Shown here piece by piece: positions 1-5,940 of a stretch of 5,974 nucleotides of DNA (positions are counted from its first letter, which is position 1; each line of letters opens with the position of its first letter). This stretch comes from a bacterium. GTDB lineage: Bacteria > Pseudomonadota > Alphaproteobacteria > Rs-D84. The DNA lies in contig JAAVBR010000018.1 in assembly GCA_014802705.1 (NCBI GenBank), forward strand, positions 1-5,974, read 5' to 3'. A model generated the notes under the pieces. The model ran no database searches, had not been told where the DNA came from, and saw nothing but the letters and a program-made list of their open reading frames with translations. The position numbers were made by a program, and so were the translations under genes.

Positions 1-1010
1 AACCAATGCGGGAAAATGGGACTGCCCATCAAAGACACACCCATCAAAACAATCCCCGCCACGGCGGCAAATAAATAGCCTAAATTACCAATGGCATTTT
101 GTTCGGTATATTTTTTGGCCCCGTATAGATAGGCCGCCAAGGGCTGGACCCCCAGGGATAATCCGGTCATAAACAATGATCCCAATGATTCCACCGCCCC
201 AATAAATGTATAAACCGCCAATCCGTTTGTCCCACCATATCGCAACGATTGAAAATTATGCAAGAACAGCATCGCAATCACCGTCAATTGATTGCCAAAG
301 GATGGAATCCCGTTCACAACAATATCGCGAACATTCTGGGGCCGCATGATAAACATATCCCGGCCATAGCGTAATTCGGTGTACCGGGTCGCAAAGTAAG
401 TCAATTGTGCCATGGCCCCAATGGTCTGTGAAATAACCGTGGCGGTGGCGGCACCCGCCAATCCCATATCCAAGACAAAGATAAAGACATAATCCAAAAT
501 GATGTTCATCAACAACCCGATAACAATGAACATCATGGATAAAACCGGTCTGTTATCATTTCTGATGACCGACCCCAAACCACAGTTCAACATGGTGACC
601 AAACATCCCAAAATCATAATCCGGGCGTATTCGGATGCCCCGGCCATTAAATCAGGCGTCGCCCCAAAAAGGTGTAAAATATCCGGCAAGAAATGCAGGC
701 TTGGCCAAATCATGACGGCGGCACACACAACCTGAATCATCAGCATATTCCCAAATATCTGACGGGCACGCGCCATATCATGGCGCCCGCGTGATTGGGA
801 AACAATAACCGCCGCACCGGTTCCCAACATATCCCCCAACGCCCAAAACATCATCACCAACGGGAATGTTATCGCCGCCGCCGCCAATCCCATGGGGCCA
901 CTGTATTGTCCGATAAAGATAGAATCAATAATGCTGTATGATCCGACAATCAACATGGCGATAATGGACGGAATGGTGTACGATAAAAACAGATGCAGAT
1001 TCTTTTTCAT
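1..1010 (-). CDS. MATE-family efflux transporter (MepA/NorM-like), 3' end cut by window edge
   Basis: This is an inner-membrane exporter of the multidrug and toxin extrusion family, which normally expels cationic drugs or metabolites in exchange for Na+ or H+. I translated 336 residues from the ATG at 1010; the frame is open to base 1. Family members are about 450 residues, so roughly the last quarter is missing. Typical features are the N-terminal SYSIIDSIFIGQYSG (residues 24-38) with GLAAAAITFP (41-50), the GTGAAVIVSQSRGRHD loop (63-78), NDNRP (151-155), then NIILDYVFIF..MGLAGAATATVISQ (169-195). The second-half repeat starts near GIPSFGNQ (234-241) and has GVQPLAAYLYGAKKY (287-301). Many hydrophobic segments are visible. 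The start is supported by AGGGA at 1021-1025, ten bases upstream, and by a promoter at 1039-1067. The family is clear and the MepA-like subgroup likely; the substrate cannot be told. Confidence 0.93.
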   Translation of the reverse strand, partial: MKKNLHLFLSYTIPSIIAMLIVGSYSIIDSIFIGQYSGPMGLAAAAITFPLVMMFWALGDMLGTGAAVIVSQSRGRHDMARARQIFGNMLMIQVVCAAVMIWPSLHFLPDILHLFGATPDLMAGASEYARIMILGCLVTMLNCGLGSVIRNDNRPVLSMMFIVIGLLMNIILDYVFIFVLDMGLAGAATATVISQTIGAMAQLTYFATRYTELRYGRDMFIMRPQNVRDIVVNGIPSFGNQLTVIAMLFLHNFQSLRYGGTNGLAVYTFIGAVESLGSLFMTGLSLGVQPLAAYLYGAKKYTEQNAIGNLGYLFAAVAGIVLMGVSLMGSPIFPHW

Positions 1011-1038
1011 TTGATTCTTTTCCCTATATTGCCTGGCA

Positions 1039-1067
1039 CTTATACAAGATTAAATTTTTTATTTCAA
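1039..1067 (-). promoter_or_regulatory. Sigma-70-type promoter for the MATE gene
   Basis: Read on the minus strand, a -35 box TTGAAA (1067-1062) is followed by a 17-bp AT-rich spacer and a -10 box TATAAG (1044-1039), each one mismatch from consensus. It lies about 30 bases upstream of the MATE start codon, in the 155-base gap after ung, so the exporter can be transcribed independently of ung. No obvious operator palindrome overlaps it. Confidence 0.7.
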
Positions 1068-1165
1068 TGGATAAATTCCCAGATAAAAACAAAAAACGCC
1101 CCAGGTAAAACTGTTGCATCGGGCCATTGAACGCGTTATGGAAATTTCGTGTATTTAATTTGCGG

Positions 1166-1828
1166 CTACCACTCGATCGGGGATTTTCCGTGCGCCGCCA
1201 AATATTCGTTGGCCCGGGAAAAGTGATGATTACCGAAAAAGCCCCGATGCGCCGACAAGGGTGACGGGTGCACAGACTTTAAAATCAGATTCCGCGTGGG
1301 ATCCACAAATTCCGCCTTGCGCTGCGCATAAGATCCCCACAGCATATAGACAATATTATCCCGCGCCGCCAAGGCCCGGATCGCGGCATCGGTAAATTGT
1401 TCCCAACCCCGCCCCGCGTGCGACGCCGCGGCATGCGCGCGCACCGTCAATGTCGCGTTCAACAACAAGACCCCCTGGCGCGCCCAGGATGTCAGTTCGC
1501 CGTGTGTGATGCTGGCCCGCCCCAGGTCACTTTCAATTTCCCGATAAATATTGACCAGTGACGGCGGCACGGGCGTTGGCGGCAACACGGAAAAGCAGAG
1601 GCCATGCGCCTGGCCCGGTTCATGATACGGATCTTGGCCGATGATCACCACTTTGACCTGGTCCAGCGGACACAGGTCAAAGGCGTTGAAAATATTTTTC
1701 GGGGCCGGATACACGGCGCGCCCCGACATATATTCCCCCCGCACAAAGTCGGTCAGTTTGATAAAATAATCTTTCTCAAATTCTGGGGCCAGCGCCGCTT
1801 TCCATGACGCTTCGATTTTGACATCCAT
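1166..1828 (-). CDS. ung: Uracil-DNA glycosylase, family 1
   Basis: It excises uracil from DNA (from dUTP misincorporation or cytosine deamination), the first step of base excision repair, in the cytoplasm. The 220-residue length fits the family (E. coli Ung is 229). All family-1 motifs are present: the water-activating GQDPYH (residues 64-69, catalytic D66), the Pro-rich loop VPPSLVNIY (87-95), LLLNATLTVR (121-130) with uracil-reading N124, and the DNA-intercalation loop HPSPLSAHRGFFG (187-199) with catalytic H187. The ATG at 1828 is preceded by AAAGGA (1838-1843) at 9-base spacing; the spacing overlaps a small palindrome, GGAATATTCC. It ends in TAG. It follows gyrB on the same strand, but a strong terminator lies between them, only 18 bases before its start, leaving no room for a promoter of its own after the hairpin. 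It therefore probably depends on read-through or on a start site inside gyrB. Confidence 0.98.
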   Translation of the reverse strand: MDVKIEASWKAALAPEFEKDYFIKLTDFVRGEYMSGRAVYPAPKNIFNAFDLCPLDQVKVVIIGQDPYHEPGQAHGLCFSVLPPTPVPPSLVNIYREIESDLGRASITHGELTSWARQGVLLLNATLTVRAHAAASHAGRGWEQFTDAAIRALAARDNIVYMLWGSYAQRKAEFVDPTRNLILKSVHPSPLSAHRGFFGNHHFSRANEYLAAHGKSPIEW

Positions 1829-1846
1829 CGGGAATATTCCTTTGAT

Positions 1847-1871
1847 AAAAAAGGGGGGCGCCCTGCCCCCC
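1847..1871 (-). terminator. Intrinsic terminator after gyrB, in front of ung
   Basis: On the minus strand a perfect 7-bp stem of GGGGGGC (1871-1865) and GCCCCCC (1859-1853) with a five-base loop is followed by six Ts (1852-1847). This is a textbook Rho-independent terminator, starting 8 bases past the gyrB stop. The T tract ends 4 bases before the ung ribosome binding site, so it may act as a partial terminator or attenuator that sets ung below gyrB. Confidence 0.85.
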
Positions 1872-1878
1872 CGGGACC

Positions 1879-4278
1879 TTAGACGTCCAGATTGGCGTCC
1901 AACGCGTTTTCAACGATGAAGTCACGGCGCGGTTCCACGACGTCGCCCATCAACATGGACACAACTTCGTCCGCCTTGGCGGCATCATCCACCTTGACCT
2001 GGAACAGGGAACGATGGTTCGGATCCATGGTCGTTTCCCACAACTGTTCGGCGTTCATTTCCCCCAAACCTTTGTACCGTTGGATCTTTAATCCGGTCTT
2101 GGCATATTCAAACGCCGTATCCAGCAGCGCCAGCGCCCCCCAAATCTTTTGGGATTTCGCCTTCACGCGCAGGGTCGCAGGTTTGGCAAATGTTTCCACC
2201 AATTCGTCGCGCCCATCCATCCGGTGCCATCCGCGAATTTCCGGACTGTTCAACTTTTCACGTGGCAAGAAATAACTTTCCGTCACGCTGCGCAGAGTCC
2301 GCGTGATGGTGATGCCCCCGTCATTGGCCGTGACCACCCAACCGCGTTCGAATTCCAATTCCTGGGCATCCAGCATCCGCGCCGTCGCCGCCATGGTGTC
2401 AACCGTTTCATTTTCAAACACACCGTTCAAGGCCAAGGCCTCTAAGAACCGCAGCGGCATCACGTAATGCAGGCCCTGCAACGTGTTGCGCATATTCAAA
2501 ATCAACGACAACAGGCGTTTTAAATCCGCCCCGGAAATCTGGGCCCCATCGGCGGTTTCAATCATCCCGTCGGTGGCCAATTGATCCATCAGGTAATCGT
2601 CCATTTCGCGTTCGTTTTGCAGATAAATCTGCTGCTTGCCGCGCGTCACACCGTACAACGGGGGTTTGGCGACATAGATGTATCCGCGTTCAATCGCCTC
2701 TGGCATATGCCGATAAAAGAACGTCATCAGCAACGTTTGAATGTGTTGCCCGTCGACGTCCGCGTCGGTCATGATGATGATTTTATGATAACGCATTTTT
2801 TCGATATCAAAATCGTCTTTGCCAATGCCGGCGCCGATGGCAGAAATCAACGTTCCGATGGAATCGGATCCCAACATTTTATCAAAGCGCACGCGTTCGA
2901 CATTCAAAATTTTCCCACGCAGGGGCAAAATCGCCTGAATCTTGCGGTCGCGGCCCTGTTTCGCGGTACCGCCGGCCGAGTCCCCTTCTACGATAAACAG
3001 TTCGCACTTTTCGGGATTGCGTTCCGAACAGCCTGCCAATTTCCCCGGAATCCCGCCCAATTCAGGACCGGATTTTTTGCGGGATAATTCGCGCGCACGG
3101 CGCGCCGCTTCGCGGGCCGCGGCGGCTTCGATAATCTTGTCCACGATGGCCTTGGCAATCGCCGGATTTTCATCCAAGAATTCGTACAGCATTTCCGACA
3201 CGGTCGATTCCACAATCGGCCGCACCTCGGACGACACCAGTTTATCTTTGGTCTGGGATCCGAATTTGGGATCAGGGATCTTGACGCTGACGATGCTGGT
3301 CAGCCCTTCGCGGAAATCTTCACCCGAGAGTGAAACATCTTTTTTCGTCACCTTGTCCGCGATGTATTTGTTGATCGCGCGCGTCAACCCCGCCCGGAAT
3401 CCCGCCAGGTGCGTTCCCCCGTCGCGGTTGGGAATATTGTTGGTAAAGCACAATGACGTTTCCGTATACGCCGTCGTCCATTGCAGAACGATTTCGATAT
3501 AACTGTCGCCGACCTGCTTGATCATCTGGATGGGATCTTTGTTCAATAATTCCTTGGACCGATCCAGATACGTGGCAAACCCTTTCAGACCATCGACCGA
3601 ATGAAATTCGCGTTCCTTTTTATCCCCACCGCGCAGGTCTTCAAAGATAATCCGCACGTTGGCATTCAAATAGGATTGTTCGCGCAGCCATGTTTCCAAC
3701 GTATCAAAACTAAATTCCGTACCGGTAAAGGTATCCGGGGATGGTTTAAACGTCACCTCGGTCCCGTGTTCGATGCCGGATTTGTTTTCCGTGATTTTCA
3801 AATCAGACGTCGGCACCCCATCGGCAAAGGCCATGGTGGCCTCTTTATCGCCGCGCCAGACGCGCACCTCTAACCACGTGGACAGGGCATTCACCACCGA
3901 CACCCCCACCCCGTGCAGACCGCCGGACACCTTGTACGCGCCGCCGCCTTCGTTATCAAATTTACCCCCGGCGTGCAATTCGCACATAATCAGTTCCAGC
4001 GCCGACCGCCCCGTTTCATGGTTGATGTCAAACGGCATCCCGCGGCCATTATCGCGAATGGTGGCCGACCCATCGGCATTTAACGACACATAGACCGTAT
4101 CGGCGTATCCCGCCATCGCTTCGTCGATCGAGTTGTTGACCACTTCGTAAATCATGTGGTGCAGACCATCGCCCCCTTCGCCGACGTCCCCGATATACAT
4201 CCCTGGGCGTTTTTTTACCGCCTCTAGCCCCTTTAAAACCTTGATCGAATCACCGGTGTATTCGTTATTGACTGCCAT
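1879..4278 (-). CDS. gyrB: DNA gyrase subunit B (ATPase subunit)
   Basis: This is the ATP-hydrolysing subunit of DNA gyrase (A2B2), which introduces negative supercoils. The 799 residues match Gram-negative GyrB (E. coli 804). It has a GHKL ATPase domain (about 1-220: E45 catalytic base, DNGRGMP from D76, GGLHGVG in the ATP lid), a transducer domain (about 221-390, QTKDKLVSSEV), a TOPRIM domain with EGDSAGG (431-437) and DADVDG (505-510), the Gram-negative insert (about 545-715), and the C-terminal QRYKGLGEMN (733-742) with GDVVEPRR. I place the start at ATG 4278, with AAAGGA 7 bases upstream. An in-frame TTG at 4284 gives two more residues (MYMAV) but would lie one base from the Shine-Dalgarno. 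Oddities: VVNNSIDEA where VVDNAIDEA is usual, a small Gly-rich insertion in the ATP lid (KFDNEGGGAYKVSGG), and DGQHIQT instead of DGSHIRT. It is surely GyrB rather than ParE, by length and insert. Confidence 0.98.
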   Translation of the reverse strand: MAVNNEYTGDSIKVLKGLEAVKKRPGMYIGDVGEGGDGLHHMIYEVVNNSIDEAMAGYADTVYVSLNADGSATIRDNGRGMPFDINHETGRSALELIMCELHAGGKFDNEGGGAYKVSGGLHGVGVSVVNALSTWLEVRVWRGDKEATMAFADGVPTSDLKITENKSGIEHGTEVTFKPSPDTFTGTEFSFDTLETWLREQSYLNANVRIIFEDLRGGDKKEREFHSVDGLKGFATYLDRSKELLNKDPIQMIKQVGDSYIEIVLQWTTAYTETSLCFTNNIPNRDGGTHLAGFRAGLTRAINKYIADKVTKKDVSLSGEDFREGLTSIVSVKIPDPKFGSQTKDKLVSSEVRPIVESTVSEMLYEFLDENPAIAKAIVDKIIEAAAAREAARRARELSRKKSGPELGGIPGKLAGCSERNPEKCELFIVEGDSAGGTAKQGRDRKIQAILPLRGKILNVERVRFDKMLGSDSIGTLISAIGAGIGKDDFDIEKMRYHKIIIMTDADVDGQHIQTLLMTFFYRHMPEAIERGYIYVAKPPLYGVTRGKQQIYLQNEREMDDYLMDQLATDGMIETADGAQISGADLKRLLSLILNMRNTLQGLHYVMPLRFLEALALNGVFENETVDTMAATARMLDAQELEFERGWVVTANDGGITITRTLRSVTESYFLPREKLNSPEIRGWHRMDGRDELVETFAKPATLRVKAKSQKIWGALALLDTAFEYAKTGLKIQRYKGLGEMNAEQLWETTMDPNHRSLFQVKVDDAAKADEVVSMLMGDVVEPRRDFIVENALDANLDV

Positions 4279-4306
4279 ATACAATTCCTTTCTTTTTCAC
4301 ATGCAG

Positions 4307-4335
4307 ACCATAGCAATTTGTGGTATAATTATCAA
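4307..4335 (-). promoter_or_regulatory. gyrB promoter
   Basis: On the minus strand TTGATA (4335-4330, one mismatch to the -35 consensus) is followed by a 17-bp spacer and TATGGT (4312-4307, two mismatches to the -10 consensus). Transcription would begin near 4300, giving a 5' leader of roughly 20 bases before the gyrB ATG at 4278. Its -35 directly abuts the -10 of the plus-strand promoter. Confidence 0.65.
4321..4329 (+). promoter_or_regulatory. Extended -10 promoter for the HTH/RusA-like operon
   Basis: TGGTATAAT is a perfect extended -10 element (TGn followed by the TATAAT consensus). No convincing -35 lies at the usual 17-bp distance; TTCACA at 4296 is too far, but extended -10 promoters do not need one. 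Transcription would start near 4336, about 20 bases before the ATG at 4356. It overlaps the divergent gyrB promoter. Confidence 0.6.
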
Positions 4336-4355
4336 GGAAAAAGGACACAAATACC

Positions 4356-4637
4356 ATGCCAGAAATAAACGCGAGAAACTTTACCCGGGCGGATTTTTTA
4401 AGCCCGACCCAGGTGGCCCAAAAATTGAATATGGACCCGAAAGTGGTCCGCAAAACCATGTTGGAACAATTTCGCAAGGGCACCAAAATCCTGACCGACA
4501 AAAGCCGCGGCCCGCAACCCATCATTTATAATATGAAGAGCATGCACCGGTCGCCCGAATCCGACCGATCGTCGCCCCTGCGGCTGCACCCGTTGGCACT
4601 GGAAAAATTCAAAGAAATTTTGACAAAGGGGTCATAA
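4356..4637 (+). CDS. Small helix-turn-helix protein, function unknown
   Basis: This is a 93-residue protein I cannot name. Residues 15-39 (LSPTQVAQKLNMDPKVVRK, continuing to QF) look like a helix-turn-helix: first helix about 17-24, turn NMD, recognition helix about 28-39, as in MerR/excisionase-like DNA-binding domains. The middle is basic (KGTKILTDKSRGP), and a short C-terminal helix follows (HPLALEKFKEIL, 78-89). There is no signal peptide or membrane segment, so it is probably cytoplasmic and DNA-binding. The ATG has AAGGA at 4341-4345, ten bases upstream, and an extended -10 promoter before that. The stop is one base from the start of the RusA-like gene, so the two form an operon and may be translationally coupled. 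It could regulate the operon or gyrB through the shared promoter region, or be a DNA-binding partner of the nuclease. These roles are inferred from position only. Base composition is like that of its neighbours. Confidence 0.85.
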   Translation: MPEINARNFTRADFLSPTQVAQKLNMDPKVVRKTMLEQFRKGTKILTDKSRGPQPIIYNMKSMHRSPESDRSSPLRLHPLALEKFKEILTKGS

Positions 4638-4638
4638 G

Positions 4639-5208
4639 ATGAAGTTCAAATTACTCTATTTCGGGGATATTTTAATCAATCCGAAAAAGCGGGCCCAGCA
4701 TATTTCCGATATCCGGATGCAGTTTCATCCGCAATTGAAAAAATTGGTTGAACACAGCCCCTGGAATAATTTAACCAAATACATGATGCCGGGCGCCACC
4801 AAAAGCCCCGTCAGCACCCGTCACGTGGGCGGTATTGATTGGAATCCGATTATTACGCCGAACCTGAAACTGATTGCGGAATTGGATATCCAAATGATGC
4901 ATCCGGACGTCGTGGGCATGACCCGGGCCGATATTGACAACCGGATGAAGACGCTGTTTGACGGCCTGCGGGCGCCGCAAAATGAACACGAAATCGGTCA
5001 AAACACGCCGCGGGACATCGGGCCGATTTATACCCTGTTGGACGATGACCATTTGATTACCAAGGTTTCGATCAATACCAGCCATTTGTTATCAACCGAT
5101 ATGTTCTGTCCGGGCATTGCCCGTACGCCCGACACCATATTTATGTGGATCGACGTCAATGTCCGCGTGGTCGAAGGGACACTGGAAAACCTGCCCTTTA
5201 TGGTGTAA
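4639..5208 (+). CDS. RusA-like putative endonuclease (hypothetical protein)
   Basis: This is a 189-residue protein with the signature of the RusA Holliday-junction resolvase fold. Residues 98-108 read DIDNRMKTLFD, matching the D-x-D-N-x-x-K-x-x-x-D pattern that carries two catalytic aspartates in RusA. The run LLDDDHLITKVSI (133-145) matches the strand with the third acidic residue. RusA proper is only about 120 residues; this belongs to a longer group of hypothetical proteins that, from memory, begin with a strand like KLLYFGDI and a segment like IRMQFHPQLKKL (25-36), both present here. If active it would cut branched DNA in the cytoplasm with Mg2+, but that is inference from motifs. AAGGGG at 4626-4631 lies 7 bases before the ATG. 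It is the second gene of the operon, and its stop overlaps the terminator stem. No phage genes lie nearby, unlike classical rusA. Confidence 0.85.
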   Translation: MKFKLLYFGDILINPKKRAQHISDIRMQFHPQLKKLVEHSPWNNLTKYMMPGATKSPVSTRHVGGIDWNPIITPNLKLIAELDIQMMHPDVVGMTRADIDNRMKTLFDGLRAPQNEHEIGQNTPRDIGPIYTLLDDDHLITKVSINTSHLLSTDMFCPGIARTPDTIFMWIDVNVRVVEGTLENLPFMV

Positions 5209-5237
5209 AAAAATGCCGGTGTTTCCCGGCATTTTTT
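5208..5237. terminator. Bidirectional intrinsic terminator between convergent genes
   Basis: A perfect 12-bp stem, AAAAAATGCCGG (5208-5219) and CCGGCATTTTTT (5226-5237), encloses a six-base loop, TGTTTC. The GC core is flanked by A and T tracts on both sides, so it can stop transcription of the plus-strand operon (T tract 5232-5237) and of the minus-strand secreted-protein gene (A tract 5207-5213 read as Ts). It overlaps the TAA of the RusA-like gene and lies 2 bases from the stop of the opposing gene. Confidence 0.9.
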
Positions 5238-5239
5238 AA

Positions 5240-5836
5240 TTATTTATAATAACAGGCACTGGTGTATGTGTACGTGCCGCCGGCGTCCGACCCGCCGGTC
5301 ACAAAACAATCGCCCTGGCGGGTGGCGCCGGTCAAACTGGTGCCCGGGGACGGACATGTGGTGCACGTGATCCCATCACCCCACTTGCCCGCCGCGCATT
5401 CATTTTTAACACAGGTTGATACCGTGTATGTGTCATACCCATTATAATTGTCTATGGTCCGACAACATGGGATCGACCGGTTGGTTAAATCCCGAATGCT
5501 GACGTTTTGCTTGCTGTATCCGGCGGGGCAACTGGATCGGACGTCGATAATCGCCCCAACCTTGTTGGTGGTGGGATTCACCACGGCATAATGCCCCGAC
5601 CCAACACCCGATTCCGGAAAATTGAGTTTTAATAAGACACTGTTCCTGCATAGACTATTCGTATCACCACTCGCAGCACACTGACATTGACTGCCATCAC
5701 TGCTGGAACAATGGATCACTTCGCACCCGCTGCTGGGGGGTGTGGTGGTGTCACATGCACTCCATATAGCCGCATGGCCGTCGGTCATCCCCCAGAACAT
5801 CAATCCGATAAAAATCCCGACAGACCCCCATTTCAT
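5240..5836 (-). CDS. Exported cysteine-rich protein, function unknown
   Basis: This is a 198-residue protein beginning with a likely Sec signal peptide: M-K, a hydrophobic core (GSVGIFIGLMFWGM), then GHA|AIW, with cleavage expected after A22. The mature part has 15 cysteines (residues 28, 38, 43, 51, 53, 63, 103, 124, 125, 142, 147, 158, 161, 177 and 195), is rich in Ser, Thr and Gly, and has almost no charged clusters. It is therefore probably periplasmic or surface-exposed and disulfide-bonded. The segments SSCPAGYSKQ, CAAGKWGDGITCTTCPSPGTS and the tail GDCFVTGG..GTYTYTSACYYK resemble cysteine-rich modules I recall in secreted proteins of uncultured alphaproteobacteria. No enzyme motif, lipobox or C-terminal anchor is visible. 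The ATG at 5836 has a G-rich Shine-Dalgarno (AGGGGG) about 10 bases upstream. No good promoter is apparent; the upstream region is occupied by inverted repeats. It converges on the RusA-like gene. Confidence 0.82.
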   Translation of the reverse strand: MKWGSVGIFIGLMFWGMTDGHAAIWSACDTTTPPSSGCEVIHCSSSDGSQCQCAASGDTNSLCRNSVLLKLNFPESGVGSGHYAVVNPTTNKVGAIIDVRSSCPAGYSKQNVSIRDLTNRSIPCCRTIDNYNGYDTYTVSTCVKNECAAGKWGDGITCTTCPSPGTSLTGATRQGDCFVTGGSDAGGTYTYTSACYYK

Positions 5837-5866
5837 GACGAAAATTCCCCCTTTTGCTGCGCATAT

Positions 5867-5889
5867 AAACCACCGTTTGGATTAGGCAT
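5867..5889. repeat. Left arm of a 23-bp perfect inverted repeat
   Basis: This arm runs from AAACCACC to GGATTAGGCAT and is the exact reverse complement of 5941-5963, 51 bp away. Six Ts (5889-5894) follow it on the plus strand. Its inner end is 31 bases upstream of the secreted-protein start codon. The arm equals two thirds of the 34-bp palindrome at 5941-5974; the first 11 bases of that palindrome are absent here. Confidence 0.95.
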
Positions 5890-5940
5890 TTTTTCCGGTT
5901 TTAAATTGCCGGTTTCCTGCGTGTTTGTCCATTTGATTTT

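Noticed and set aside
1091..1125. Possible terminator after ung on the minus strand (GCCC...GGGC followed by TTTTTTGTTTTT)
   Set aside because: The T tracts are good, but the best stem is only about 4 bp with a loop near 20 bases, too weak to call.
2581..3502. Long plus-strand open frames antisense to gyrB (168 and 186 residues)
   Set aside because: gyrB is certain on the other strand, and these frames show no recognisable domain; they reflect its codon bias.
4285..4355. SOS (LexA) operator controlling the RusA-like operon
   Set aside because: I searched the region for the alphaproteobacterial GTTC-N7-GTTC or GAAC-N7-GAAC pattern and found none.
4265..4525. 86-residue minus-strand open frame upstream of gyrB
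   Set aside because: It runs antisense through the HTH gene, overlaps both promoters and the gyrB start, and has no family features; it is a shadow frame.
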